The notes beneath the pieces were generated by a model. The model worked only from the letters and a program-made list of their open reading frames with translations. It was not told the origin of the DNA and made no database searches. Made by a program: the position numbers and the translations under genes. From NCBI GenBank assembly GCA_036874045.1, contig JAZBRI010000004.1, forward strand, positions 806,001 through 870,000: a DNA stretch of 64,000 nt. Reading direction: 5' to 3'. This stretch comes from Cymodocea nodosa. Taxonomy: Eukaryota; Streptophyta; Magnoliopsida; Alismatales; Cymodoceaceae. Shown in pieces: positions 22,975 to 35,571 of this stretch (position 1 is the stretch's first letter; each line of letters begins with the position of its first letter).

Positions 22975-23853
22975 ACATAACTTGACCCTCTCCCTATAGT
23001 TGCCACAAAGTTATTTTGGGTACTCAACTTGTTCAAAAGATTGTTATGCTTGGTCTTGCACAAGGGTTTAGTCAATATATTCGCAATCTGATGTTCACTT
23101 TTGACATGAGCCTTTTGATTAAGTCTTCCAAGATATTTTTTTCTCGTACGACATGACCATTAAGCTCTGTGTTTCATCATCTCGTGAAAAATAAGAATGG
23201 TGACTATATGATGTGCATCTTTATTATCAAAGTAGAGTTCCATGGGCCGTTGCTGCTTGATACCTAGATTAGAAGATAGGTTAGCCAAGTAATCATACAA
23301 ATAGAAATAGTTATAGATCTGTACTTTGTTTCTGCAGAAGATCTGGAAATAGCTTACTGTTTTTTGGTTTTCCAAAAAATGAGAGAGTTACCTAAATATA
23401 TAGTCAAACTAATTGTAGATCTTCTAGTAATGGTATAACTATCTTAGTCAGCATCGCAATAAGATTTAAGATGTAAACCATTATCTCTAAAATAAGTAAT
23501 ACTTTGACCAAGACTATTTGGAGATACCTGACTTTCAAAGTAGCATCGTCATGTTTTTTATAAGACTTAGAGAATAATTTACTAAGGCGATTAACAACAT
23601 AAAAGATGTGAGACTTAGCAATACTTAGGTAAATAAGCTTTCTAATAATCTTTTTATATTTACTAGGGTCTTGAAGCAAATGACTCTCAAGTTTAATTCT
23701 TTTTTCTAAGGAGAAGATAGAAGGCTTAGCTGCCATGAGTCTAGTTTCATTGAGAAGGTCTAAAGTGTATTTACGTTAATAGATATCCATTTCGGCTTGG
23801 GAAATTGCAACTTTAAATGCAAGGAAATATTTAAGTCCGCCTAAATATTTAAT
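22975..23853 (-). pseudogene. pol: copia RT C-terminal part and RNase H, decayed
   Basis: On the minus strand the order is LGGLKYFLAFKVA (RT end, near 23853), YTLDLLNETRLMAAKP, then the open segment 23404-23736 (DPSKYKKIIRKLIYLSIA…FYVVNRLSKLF), and RNase H (PMELYFDNKDAHHIV at 23160-23375) ending IANILTKPLCKT near 23040. This is the ordinary copia tail. Upstream RT and integrase are missing beyond a sharp break at about 23853. Several stops and frame changes separate the pieces. It may belong with the copia fragments at 26690-31394 or be a separate copy. Confidence 0.8.
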
Positions 23854-26689
23854 GATAAATTATTGATTAAGATAATGCTTTAAATCATTTATTTCTTAAA
23901 TATCATTTTTTGATAATGATTAGACATTATTTTTTGGTTAGTTAGACATTATTGCTTTGCATAACATGTACATTTGCATGTTAAACAAATGTAGTTAGGA
24001 TTATTCAATGGCCAAAGCTTTTACATCAATTAGATTTCTTTTTTATCACCTTATTTATCATGTTAGCTCTATCAATAGTTTTGCTAATTCTGTCAAAGTT
24101 ATTTAATACTTTAGATAGTTTAAGTTCTTATTTAAGAATATTTAAATCTTTCATATTTAAGATTAATTGCATATGCAGACAATATATGTTCCTGTATAAG
24201 AGTATTATAATTTATAGATAGTTTATACTTCTATCTAGGAATACTTGTCATTTTTTGTATGTAAATAAAAAATATAAAATTTTATGATAATTTATACTCA
24301 TGTGAAGGAATGCAACTATTTTTTTATAATACTCGTATTGTGGAGCATAATTGTATATATATATATATATCTTTAGTATTGAGTATTTATAGTATTTAGA
24401 TATATATATGTGAGCCCTTTATACTCTTACTTGGGATTATATTGAAATTTTGATAATTTAAGCTTCACTTAGAAGCATGATCATTCGATGTTGTCTAACC
24501 ACCATGCACACATGCCATTTTCTACCCATCTAACATATTAATATGCTGGGACTCCTTGTCTATGGTGATAGTGAGCTCTCCATGTACCCTTTCTCGTGAA
24601 GCCGTATGCTACTCCTTTTGTATTTCTCATACTTCTTTTATTTACACCGTTATAACCATCATTTGTTTTTTGCATGTACTCTTGAATGTAATGCCTTAAT
24701 TAGCTTAGATGTTGCTGACCTATGAGGCCTTCATGGAGTGATCTTAGCTCAATCAATGTTATACTCAGTGTCATTGTAGCTGTTAGAGAAAGCTATCACT
24801 ATACCTCCGTTGCAGTCTCTACTAATACCACCTCCCCAGGCAAGTTTATTTTGCTCATAACACTCCATCTATATTAAGTTTGAAAAAATGTTCCCAAGGA
24901 GTCCTCTAGTATTTCCAATGTTGGTGATGCTATTATTATTAATATATACAATATTATTATTTTTACAAAAGAGGTAATCAATGTTGGCAATGTACATATG
25001 TTGTTTGATGTGGTGTTTATATCAGTGAGTTTAATAGTGACCGGAGTGTTGTGTTGTTGGAGGAGGCTGCTTGCCGTAAATATAGTTCAAGAGTCTTCGC
25101 TAGTCACCAATGAAAATGCATGCATGGTTGATTGTTGGAAGGTGTAGGTACTATCATAACTGGTTTCTTATGCTAGTGGACAAAATTTCAAACTAGGTTA
25201 CATTGGTGTTGTGGTTGAGGAAGTTGGACTTTTTTATAGTCACACTCCTCTTGTCAACGTCTTTCTAATTTGTAGCCCGTGGGTAGCTAGATCTGTGGAT
25301 ATGACATCAACAAGTAAAGGGCAAAAAGAGCTTGTCTCTTAAGATCAAGATGGGGTGATGCACCGACTGGTCACCATGTAGTACTAATGTTCATTAAACT
25401 AGCTATTGTAGCAGAAGTGACAAGGTTAGATTAGAAGTAGGAGTGATTTTGATGACTTTTGACAACACTCCTACTGTGGTATGGTCAGTCAAATTAGCCC
25501 CCACACAACCCACTAGGTAGCCTTTGCCCTAATTGACCAATTAAGATACATAGATTACACACGTGCCCATCACCCCCATCATCTTAATTATTAGTGATCA
25601 GCTTGGGTAGAGTGATCACCCCACTTGTATCAGTTGCCCCATTCATGTAGGGAAACCAAACCACCTTTAAGGGGACAAACTAAGAGGGCCAAGTAGGCCT
25701 AGCGTCAACTTTGTTATGCTAGGTGACAAGGAACTAGCACATATGATATGGCCTATTAGGATTCATTGTCTTCATTAAAGAAGGTTGAATAATGAATTAT
25801 CAATAATTTGGAATGAAATTCATAGAACAAGTACTAATCAAAGTTGTAGTGATTTAACTTAGGCAAAGAGATGATGAGGACAATGAGAATTGCACAAAAA
25901 AACTTATAGTGGTTCACCTTAAACTTGAGTTATACCCACTCCTCAAGCCTCTTGAGCCCTATACTTATCTAGTGTTGTTTTGGGCTAATACTTAGTTCTC
26001 ATATTTTTTTTGACCAATCCACTAAGACTTGTCTCCTTACAATCTAAGCAGGCCTTACAACTTAATGAGCAACGTTTCTAAATTACATACAAAATTTAGC
26101 TCACTATATCCCCTTTAATGAAGCTCTCCCCTTGAATGTATGTAATTGATCTTTGACATAACTCTATGGTGTGATGAATCATGCTATGAGTGTGATTTGA
26201 GAAGTGAGAATTTTACTCTTCTAGTTGAGAACGAAGTTCAAGAGTAAGTGAGGTCAGTTATTGAAATACATGGCTAATAATGATGTATATATAGGGATTT
26301 ATGGTTTAGAAGTGCACATGTTACACTTGGAAATTTTTGCAATGACTATTGAATCAATATGCCATTTTGATCATTGTCATGCCATTAAATCTAATGATTA
26401 AATGGATCAATATATTGTTAGGTAAAATGATATGCCACTTCTAATTGGTTTGACATTATATAAAAAATTGGTATACCATTTAATTTACTCTAAGTTCAAA
26501 AATAATATATTGATGTAGTGAATTGATATGTCATTTTTAATTTAGAGTGGAACTCTTAACCTACTAAATGATATATTACCGTAGAATTTTATTTTCTTAT
26601 TATTCTATTTGTTGTATTGTCAATTGTATTGTGTTTTCATTTTTTTGAAATAGTTTCCAAAGCCTATGCTTGTTGTTGACTTACTATAG
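23854..26689. other. long intergenic stretch, no gene seen
   Basis: No supported frame on either strand. A short TA run lies at about 24355-24372. The part at about 25880-26270 has the feel of a copia LTR (for example AGTGGTTCACC followed by short direct motifs), but no end pairs or duplication were found. At 26583-26640 a segment resembles the LTR at 30180-30444 in the opposite orientation. Confidence 0.5.
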
Positions 26690-27680
26690 GGATGTAAAGT
26701 CTATTTATTTGCGTTGCTACCCCAATGACTCTATTCTTCCAAAGGTCTTGAATCAAACATATTTGAGAAAAAAAAACTTAAAATAACAAGAAGCTTTAGA
26801 ACATTTGATAAAGCAATCTGAGATGTGACTTCAACACTCCCAAGTGAAGTAACAAAAGTAACCTTTCCATTAGGAAGCTTAATAGATTATAACTTCCTAA
26901 ATTGTTATGGTGCATTTACACCTACTACCAAACACCCACTCTTGTAAGAATTTTAAAGTTAATTGTGTTTGAGCGAGAGCAAAATTAAGATGAGTGATCA
27001 TTTGGGAAGTTCTTGTGTAATGCTTATGGGGCCACTTAGGGTACCCTCAACTAGTTGAAAATTTTTGCAAGGCAAAGTACGCGATACTTGGAGAAATCTA
27101 CCATGTTAGGGCCTAGCAAGGCCTCCTACAAGCTTTCGCCTTCTTGGATACTCTTGGTGTATACCAAGCCATTTGAGTGTCCATTGAGACTCACATGTTA
27201 TCACCTCCATGGATACTCCTAAAGGATCGAAAAAAAATTGCAACTCATATGGCCAAGTCGCCCCTATGTCCATAATCCAAAAACTCTTCCTAATTGTAGA
27301 AAGTATAATAAAGAAACACATAGTAATTTTGACCAAACTTTCAAAATGTAAACAAGAAGTAATACCTACTACACTATCATTGATTGAAGAAGCACTAAGT
27401 AGTGTCATTAGTTGACTATACTACTCTTAAGTTATGAAAGAAGAATTGGGATCACCAATATTAGTGGCAAGAGAAGGTAGGCTCTATCCAGAATTACCAA
27501 CAACTGAGTTGGCACTAAATGACTTATTGTTTTGTCTAGAAGTTTTAGTTGGGTACACTTTATGCAATTTGTGGCCTTTAGGAAAACCATTTAGCTAAAA
27601 ACACTTCTCAATTATGTCCATTTGACTTACAATGTGTGTAGTACAATTTCTTCAAATTTTTAGATTTTCTTGTATTCTCT
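26690..27680 (-). pseudogene. copia gag zinc-knuckle end, protease and pre-integrase, decayed
   Basis: The zinc-knuckle region is near 27640-27590, with the following NGFPKGHKLHK-type block in another frame. Protease is in the open segment 27106-27408: FWIMDIGATWP, where the family has DSGAT, so Ser is replaced by Ile. Pre-integrase follows, with IQDLWKNRVIGVATQINRLY near 26755-26695. The piece continues the gag at 29138-30100, from which it is separated by an inserted LTR. Integrase and RT are not present beyond 26690. Confidence 0.75.
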
Positions 27681-29137
27681 TTAAAGGACCTCTAGATTTT
27701 AATAATGTAAAAATCTATGTGAGGACTTAAATTATATTTTGGAAAGATAATAAAGGTAGTTACTACTTTCATAAGTATTTCAGAAAGTTTCAAGATGAAA
27801 CTATCCAGAAGCTAGAGGTAAGTAGTTGCAAGCCAAAAGGAGAGCTTTAGAATGTTCCAAGAGAAATTATCCAAAAGTTAGTCAGTTTCAAAAAGTTTCA
27901 AAGATAGAAATTGAAAGCTTTGAAATAATGTTTTGGAGAGATAGGATGAGACTATCTGAAAATTGGAAAAGTTTCAGAAGGTTTCGACTTATACAAACTA
28001 CACTTAAAAGATGTCACATGTCTAACTTAAAGACTCACGTGACTAACAGAAATAATAGCTCATTGAATTACAGGCTTAAAGATTGAAGAACTCATTGAGT
28101 TAGCATAACTCAATGTATAAATACAGAAGGAACAACTCATTGAGTTACATGCTTAGAGATTGAAGAACTCATTGAGTTAACATAACTCAATGTGTAAATA
28201 TAGAAGACACAACTCAACGTATTCTTAAAAAGCCGAACAGAAGTTACATGCCAAACTCGTTAACTTAGCAAAAACTCATATGTAAAACTCGTTGAGTTAA
28301 TGAGTAAAAGGAAGAACAACTCGTTAAGTTAGTGAGTAAAAGAGAAAACAACTCATTAAGTTAGCAACAACTTAACGACTTGGGAAAAAATAATGAAGGA
28401 TTGACATCATGTGCATAGCAAGGAAATTCACGTGATAGAACTTGTTGAGTTAGCATAACTCAATGTGTATTTGCAGAAGACAAGAAAGAACAACTAGTTA
28501 AGTTAGAAATAATTTAACGACTTGAAAGAAGATTGGGAGAAAAGCATTCGACAATATATCAAATAGTAACTTTCTATTTATAGGACTATCAAGATCAAAG
28601 TACAGTAGAATAATATTGTTGATAGATAATATGATCGTTGGAATCACAAATATAAATATTACAGGATCATTTTATAAATGGATAGAGATATATATACATA
28701 TAGTGAGAGCTATCGAGAAAAACTAGAATTCATACAGACACATCCAATCAAAGTGCAAGAATCTCTCAAGTTGATATATGTGAAAAAGCTCTCTATGCCT
28801 AAATCTTTGATAGAAGAAAAGATTGTTGGTTTGCTGAAGTTTCAACTAGAAAACTTCTCTGAAAAGTCAAGTAGAGTTACGACTAAAAAGCTCAAAATTG
28901 TGGTTGGTTCTTGCTTCAACCTGAAGGCAACCGTATAAGTGAAAGTTGATGGTAAAGCTTAAGGTGTACCTTGAGAGTGGACTAGTCATTAAGGGTGAAC
29001 CACCTAAAATTCTTTGTGTGCTTTAATTGTGAAGTTTCTTTGCATTATCATAGTTTAACTCATTGCTTTATTGTTTATTTAGTTAAATTCTTAAAATTAC
29101 CATTCACCCCCCTTTGGTAAGTCATTTGGTCCTAACA
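27681..29137 (+). repeat. SIRE-like copia LTR, plus strand, inserted in a copia gag
   Basis: Its right end reads ATTCACCCCCCTTTGG…GGTCCTAACA, the standard SIRE-like LTR end. Its left end (about 27681) aligns with the start of the LTR at 38334-40155 read in reverse (AGGACC…ATAATG…ATCTATGTGAG). The first bases are decayed, so the start is approximate. Copia gag of opposite orientation flanks it on both sides, so it looks like a solo LTR. Inside it are inverted repeats such as 28093-28115. No clean target duplication was found. Confidence 0.75.
28093..28115. repeat. perfect hairpin in copia LTR
   Basis: Arms CATTGAGTTA (28093-28102) and TAACTCAATG (28106-28115) flank the loop GCA. Decayed variants recur to about 28530. 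Confidence 0.9.
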
Positions 29138-30100
29138 GTTTTAATTATATTTTTTTTCTTAACCAAACTTAATTACTACTATGGCACTATTTTCTATACT
29201 ATTTGTAATATGAGCAACATTCCTTTGTTGTTTTTCTTGCAAAATGGAACTGTAAGCATTATTGAGGTCTAGTAAAGGCTTATTTAAGAGGATCTACCCT
29301 CTAATAGCATGATAAGTCTCTTTTAGACCAAGTAGAAACTACATAGCTTTTAGTTTCTCATTTCTACATTTTAAAGTCTTCAGAATATTACATTTACAAT
29401 CTTTTAGAACTCCATAATTACATTTTAGAAAAAGGTTCATATAGTGCAAGCTCATCACACAAGCTCTTTAGTTTACTAAAATATGCACTAATAGACATTT
29501 GATCTTACGACAATTTTGCCAAGGATTTATGTATCTAAAATATGCGAGGCTCATTGCAATGTGAGTAGTGCCTTTTAGGTCCTAGATTTCATTAGCATTA
29601 TCCATATAACTAATTCCTTCAAACAAATTAGGCTCAACATAATTATTTAACCAAGTACACAACATATTGTTGATGCACTCCCATTTATAGTGTTTCCTAG
29701 GATCATGATCAATTGATGGTTGCTTAATAGCACTAGTAACAAAACTATACTTGTTCTTGGAGTTCAATGCCCTTTCATGGTACAACTCTAAGAAGTGTAA
29801 TTCTCTTTATTATGATGAATGGAAATAAGATTATTTCCAAAGTAGGTATAATCTAAATTAGAGATGAAATAAAGATCATAGTCATCACTATCATTGTGAT
29901 CCGCATCCTTCTTATTTGAATCCATATTGAAAAAGTAAACAAATAGTGAAATAACACTAATTGAAAACCCTAGATCAACAAGAATGATGAAATCATCCAC
30001 AAAAGAATGAAGCAAAGCTCAACCCAATAGGAGAACACTAGAACAATTAAGCATAAGCAAGATGAAGAAAAACTCTAGAGGCAAAACTCAAATCACTTGA
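29138..30100 (-). pseudogene. gag: copia gag N-terminal and central part, decayed
   Basis: The open segment 29582-29785 reads ALNSKNKYSFVTSAIKQPS, WECINNMLCTWLNN and ISYMDNANEI, the pattern of the copia UBN2/Retrotrans_gag family (…AKNKLGFVDG…NNMVLSWL…ID-x-A-x-E-I). The C-terminal part continues in other frames (FLLGLKETYHAIRGQILL) to about 29200. The N-terminal stretch is at 29788-30015. Gag here would form the virus-like particle shell. The primer site at 30168-30179 and an LTR lie just upstream of it, as expected. Confidence 0.8.
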
Positions 30101-30167
30101 GAAAACATTGGAGAGAAGAGAAAGATATCTCAGCAATGAGATAAATGATGTTCGATCTTCAAACCTT

Positions 30168-30179
30168 GCTCTAATCCCA
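30168..30179 (-). other. primer-binding site, tRNA-iMet type
   Basis: The complement reads TGGGATTAGAGC, two changes from TGGTATCAGAGC, and lies directly between the LTR and the gag start. Confidence 0.75.
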
Positions 30180-30444
30180 TAGCATAAAGCTCTACAGAAA
30201 AGTAGATCAATAGTGGAGGATCAGAGATTGAACATATAGGAGTGAACACCTAGTGAGAGTAGCAAGAGATTTAGGGAAATAAAAAACCTAAAATCTTATT
30301 CATCAAGTTGGGTTACCCACACAAAATAAACATATTTATACAAATGGGCTAGATCCAAGTCAACATTGGATTTGAAATTGTTTACAAAAATAAAATACAA
30401 CTAATAGTATAACAAATAGAATAACAAGAAAATAAAATCTTACA
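30180..30444 (-). repeat. copia LTR (about 265 bp) between RNase H and gag
   Basis: On the minus strand the LTR begins TGTAAGATTTTATTTTC right after a purine tract (complement of 30445-30455, AAGGGAGAG) and ends just before the primer site. It therefore serves as 3' LTR to the RT-RNase H piece on one side and as 5' LTR to the gag piece on the other. The terminal dinucleotide at the primer-site end is decayed. Confidence 0.8.
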
Positions 30445-31394
30445 CTCTCCCTTAAACTAAGTTGTACAAATTCCATAAACCTAGTTTACCAACAAAACAA
30501 GTAAACAAAGAAGAACCAAGAGATTTTGTCAAAACATTTGCAACCTACTAATGTGAATGTGAGAATTAAAATTTTACATCACTTGCCAAATACTTTTTAC
30601 ACACAAAATGGCAACCAAGCTCAATGTGTTTCATTCTTTCATGAAACATAGGGTTCTTTGCAATTTGCAATGCTATAGTATTATAACAAAATAGATTGGT
30701 GGGTGTTAATTGTGTCATACCTAGTTGATGGAAAATGGCACACAACCAAGTAGTTTCTCAAATAGTAGTACTCATTGTAGGATATTCTGCTTCCACTAAA
30801 AAACAAGCAACTATGCATTGCTTTTGACTTCCAAGATACAAGCAAACCTCCAAAAAATATATAATACCCTATAATTAAATTTCTAGTCAATAGACACCTA
30901 ACTTAGTTGGTGACCGTGAAAGCAATCAACCGGAGAATTGAAGTTGACTTGAAGAAAAGACCATTACTTGGAGATCCTTTCAAATATTTAACAACATGAA
31001 TCAAACCATGAAATGCCTTTGATTTGGAAGCTGCATAAACTAGCTAAAAAATTAAATAAAATAACTAATGTCAGGCCTAGAAATTGTAAGATATATTAAT
31101 CAACCAAGAAGTCTCCTATAAATGGTAGGATTAGGCAAAATAGGACTATTATCATCCAATTGAAATTTTTCGGCAATTAGGACATTAGCAAGACAACATC
31201 CTAATAAGCTAACATCGTGAAAAAGATTAAGATTGTACTTCTATTGACATAAAAAGATCCCTAGAAGAGCATGAGAAATTTCAATACCCAAGAAATACTT
31301 TAGTGTACCCAAGTCTTTTAGCTTGAATAAAGAATTTAATTTTGATTTGAGTGTTGTTTTCTCAACAGATTGTTCAGTTAACCTTCTATGACAC
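30445..31394 (-). pseudogene. pol: copia RT C-terminal half and RNase H, decayed
   Basis: On the minus strand the segment starts LNSLFKLKDLGTLKYFLGIE (complement of about 31345-31286), continues with YRRLLG, LIYLTISRPDISY and FFGGLLVSWKSKA, and ends with a purine tract at the LTR. These are conserved copia RT and RNase H blocks in the correct order. The RT N-terminal half is missing: similarity ends abruptly at about 31394, where LTR-like sequence of another family begins. Many stops. Confidence 0.82.
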
Positions 31395-31399
31395 GATAC

Positions 31400-32050
31400 T
31401 GAAACACTAAGCTCTAAACTCACTAATGCTAGGAGTGAAGAGTAAGAGAAGAAATAATACAGAGAAGAAACAAGATTTATGTGGTTCAGCAACAGCCTAC
31501 GTCCACGGAGAGTTGAGGGTTCCTTATGAGCTTCGGCACAATCAATCGCAATGTTTTACAACATCATAAAAGTTTATATACTACCCAACTTAGGGTTTAT
31601 AAACCTTTAATTACATACAAACCATTATAGTAGAGAAACAATGCTTCGGAGAAGAGACTCTTAATTTCGAAGCCTTATCTTCTTAACTTTCTGAAATCTG
31701 CAACATTTCGGATAGTTACAGACTTAACTATTTGAAAAGAATATTCTTTCTGAACGGGTGGTACTGTACCAAGCTAACTGTCCAGAGAGATTCAGTATTT
31801 CAGACAGTTACTGACTTAATTGTCTGAAAAGTCACTTACTTCTCTCTCTTTGTCCTTTCAGAAGGTTATGTTGATAACTCTTCGAAAACTGCATGTCTTT
31901 CGGATAGTTACACCTTAATTATCCAAAAACTCACTTAAGTGTCTTTTAAGGCATTTTGGAAGGTTCTGTCGATAATCCTCTAAAAAACTTATGAACTTCG
32001 GATAGTTATTGCCTAAAAAGTACAAAAAAAAAAAAACATATACTGTTCTG
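31400..32050. repeat. LTR-like sequence, family and ends unresolved
   Basis: The block GATTTATGTGGTTCAGC…CCTACGTCCACGGAGAG is a common feature of plant copia-type LTRs. Copies of the TTCGGATAGTTA inverted-repeat family follow. It begins TGAAACACTAAG right at the end of copia RT similarity. A matching second copy was not found in the window. Confidence 0.45.
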
Positions 32051-32520
32051 AAAAGATACAAGTGTTTTGTGAAATACAAATATCTTATGAATCGAGTATA
32101 TTTTCTATTATCTAGAATTGCTGAAATATGAATCTGGAATTGACTTTTGAAGTTGTTTAATGGAAATACAATTCTTTATTCTACTTGTCTTAATCAGATT
32201 GAATTGGATTGTACTTTGATTCGTATGTTGTTGAAATTTCTTCTAGAAAACTTATTGGAAAATTCAGGATTACAGATGATGAAAAGAAGAACAAACGATA
32301 ATATAATTAACACCTATATGAAGATGATATACTTTATATGTAATTTATATATATTCTAAATATCTTTGCAGGTTGATTATTGAAACATACAGAATATATG
32401 TTTATGCTAAACAGAAGAAAAAAAACAAAAGGGGAAGAATTAATTCTAGCACTTTTTGAAAGACCAATTAATTAGATCTTAGTTTGCTAAGGGACTAGCA
32501 AAATTTAGGTATAGGGGAAG
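32051..32520 (+). other. 3' internal end of an Athila-like element, with polypurine tract
   Basis: The last 40 bases read GGGACTAGCAAAATTTAGG and then TATAGGGGAAG before the LTR, parallel to the sequence that precedes the 3' LTR of element 1 (GGACTAGCAAAGTTTAAGTG). This identifies the following LTR as a 3' LTR. No coding region is visible. Confidence 0.65.
32511..32520 (+). promoter_or_regulatory. polypurine tract
   Basis: ATAGGGGAAG abuts the TG of the LTR at 32521. Confidence 0.7.
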
Positions 32521-34203
32521 TGTTTAGAATGAAAAAGTGCATATTATTAACGGTTAAATGATAGTTAATTGCATAATATTTAGCTTATCATATGAGAATT
32601 AAGCCATTATGTTATAATTGCACTGTTATATGCTTTAATTGAAGAATCTGCTTAATTTTGGGGAATTAATGTTAATTTAGTACATTTATGAACTGTCGAT
32701 AAGTTGCAGGCTATGAAATTCTTAAGTATCTGAATTTTCTGATATTTCGGATAGTTATGTTTAACATACCGAACAAATTCGGACAGTTATGTTTAACAGA
32801 CCGAATATGTATCAGATAGTTATGTTTAAATTGCCGAACAGTTATGTTTAGAGAGAATATTTTATTATTTCCAGATGTACATGTGTCGAAACCAGAATGA
32901 ATGTCTTAAGTGAATTTTCGGTGAGTTAGCTGTAATTATCCGAAAATGCATCTGAGCATCGGATAGTTATACCTGTAACTCTCTAAAATGTTATTTTATG
33001 TTTAAACTATTGTTGACACGTGTCGAGAGCTGGTAGATTTACTTAAGTTATAACTCGTTAAGTTAGCATAACTGTATACATTGAGTTACATGAATATACA
33101 CTAAGGTAACGTGTTAGGTTAGCGGCTTATTTCTTTATTGCATGTATTTTATAGTTATTTTCTAAAATGCCATTGTAGCGGTTGCAGGAACAGATAGTTG
33201 GAAGGAAAAACCACATTTGCATGTATCACACAGGAATTCAATCGCGCATGGAGAAGGAAGCATAGCCGTTGATCTGAAGGAAGGAAATCCAACCGATCAT
33301 TCAAGCAGAAGCAGTTACTACTGAAGAAATATAAAAGAGAAGAAGAAAAAAGGAAGAAAGTGTGATCGATGGACGGCTAGTGTATACAGAGGAGGAGCAC
33401 CGAACTTTCTACAGACAGTATCGGCAATTCTCCGAAGTATCACACCAACCATCATTATCACCACCATAATCACCAATCATCGGAGGTCTGTGAGGATACT
33501 TGCCTGATGTCGGGTCGATTCCGAGCCAAACACCGTGCCTGACAACCACTGTGAGGAGTGATCGCGTTGCAGGAAGGGAAGACATTTTCACCAAGTGTCG
33601 ACTCATATTTCAGGAGATCATAAAGATTTTAGGCTTGGCTTCGGGTTGATGCCTGTATGCTGAAGAGGAGATCATCTTGCAATTCTAGACTCGCGATTCT
33701 ATAGGGAGAGGAGACAGAATTGTAAGTGATTTAATTTTCAGTAGTGTAATCGCGTTGCAAGTAGTGTCAGAAGTATTTACTGTCAAGTGAGATTACTTTA
33801 CATTTCACCTATCGCCCATTTCCTTGTTCACATCAAAACAAAAATACCAAAAATAATTTATCTTTGTTTGTATGTTGTATTTGAGTGTTGTATTGTTTGT
33901 GTTGTATCGTGATTAATGTTATCTGTATCAGTTTTATGATTGTTTTATGTTAGTTTTAATTTTACAGTTTACTGAAATTGGTTTGTACAAAAAAACTTAA
34001 AGATTTTAATAGTGACTGTTTGAATCATCTGAATGTTAGTAGTGCTTAATGATAAATCCAATGTTAACTAGCATTAAAAAGCTTAATTGATGTTATTTAC
34101 AATCTGTGGAATCGCCCAATGGTTGGCCGAATTTCTCTGTAAACAGCAATATTATAAAGAAGAGACAGACTCGTGAAGTTAACTTAAGTCCACGAGGATA
34201 GTC

Positions 34204-34227
34204 CGTTGAGTTAGCCATAACTCAACG
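34204..34227. repeat. perfect hairpin in Athila-like LTR
   Basis: Arms CGTTGAGTTA (34204-34213) and TAACTCAACG (34218-34227), loop GCCA. Confidence 0.95.
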
Positions 34228-34234
34228 AACTTAG

Positions 34235-34262
34235 TCCGTTGAGTTAACTGTAACTCAACGGA
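34235..34262. repeat. perfect 12-bp-arm hairpin in Athila-like LTR
   Basis: Arms TCCGTTGAGTTA (34235-34246) and TAACTCAACGGA (34251-34262), loop ACTG. The same arms and loop recur imperfectly at 62041-62068. Confidence 0.95.
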
Positions 34263-35566
34263 GTGCTTATTGAATATAAATTTGAATTGTTCACAATCAA
34301 ACATTTCTTAAATTCGTCAGCAATTCCCTATGGGATCGACCTGTACTTGCACACTGATATAATAGACACTGTGCACTTGCAGTTAAAGTACAAATTGGAA
34401 TTAATATCTAAATTGTATTAAAGGTTGTTTGTTTACTTCTAAAAGAAAGAATAGACATAAAGATAAATTAACTAAGTAAAAATAGAAGTAACAAATCCAA
34501 GTTTTTATAGTGTAGTGTTGGGAAAACCAAAACAGATACCCAAATCTTCTTGGGTCTAGTAGAGTTAGTCCTTAAAACATTAAATCTATTGCCTCTTGGC
34601 AGCCACATTTGACCTGATCTTTGTTTGATGGCAAACATAGTGGTGCCATCTCTATAAGATTGAATCACTCCACCACAATAAGCTATTTTCTATGGTGTAG
34701 CATACCCTAGGCCATATTTATTCCCATTTGATCGTTGAGATCCTATTATTTTGTTTAATCTTTTTTGACATTGAGTAAATTTACATATGGTATCTTTCAA
34801 TTCTGATATAGTAGTTAATAGATTTTTATTTTCATCTTTTAATTCACAGTTAACACAATTATACTTATCTAAATTTGATTTTAGATTTCTATTTTCAACT
34901 ATAGTTGATTCTAATTCAGCAAATGAATTTTCTAAGCAATGATTTAATCTTTTAATTTCTTTCTTAAAATCTCTATACTTCACATATAAATTATCTACAG
35001 TAGACAGAAGACTGTTTATGTCTAAATCATCATGCTCATTTTCTGAACTAGAGGAAGTAGAGCATACCTCTTGTGCTGCAAAACAAACATTGACTGCAAC
35101 TTCATCTTCAAAATTTGATGAACAGCTTGAAGAGCTACTGTCATCCCACGTAGCTTTGAGGGCCATCTTCTTTTTGTTTAATCTTCTTTTTGTCCTTCAT
35201 TCTCTTCTTCTTATCTCCTTGATCCTGTTTTGTCTGAAATGGATAGAAGGTCTGTATGTGCCATTGCCTTTTACATTTGAAACATATAGGGATAGTTCTT
35301 TTAGAAGAGTTGGGCTTATTCTTTTTCTTCATAAACTTTTTGAAGTTTCTTGCCAACAATATGATCTCATCATCATCTGAGCTTGGAGCTTCTTTTGTAG
35401 ATGGAAATGCTATTTCCTTTTTCTTTTCAGTTTTCTTTTCAGCAACTCCTTCTTGCTCTTTCCAGTCCTTCATCTGAACTTTGTGGGCTAGAAGATTACC
35501 CAACAGTTCTTCAACTGTGTAGTTGTTGAGATCCTTGGAATCTTGAATAGATGTGGACTTCTATTT

Positions 35567-35571
35567 CCACT
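35567..35571. repeat. target-site duplication, left copy (CCACT)
   Basis: CCACT directly precedes the solo LTR; the partner is at 37770-37774. Confidence 0.9.

Larger units (their letters stand above)
32521..34534 (+). repeat. LTR of second Athila-like family, copy A (2014 bp, 3' LTR)
   Basis: It begins TGTTTAGAATGAAAAAGTGC and ends GGGAAAACCAAAACA, and it is homologous along its length to 35572-37769 and 51745-53805. It carries inverted repeats at 34204-34227 and 34235-34262. Near its end it lacks the ~40-bp block containing a primer-site-like sequence that the other two copies have. Confidence 0.9.

Noticed and set aside
31395-34539. GATAC before 31400 and after 34534 as a target-site duplication
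   Set aside because: The five bases match, but the left flank is RT of one copia lineage and the right flank is gag of a SIRE-like copia, and the sequence at 31400 does not start like the LTR at 32521. A chance match is more likely than one insertion.
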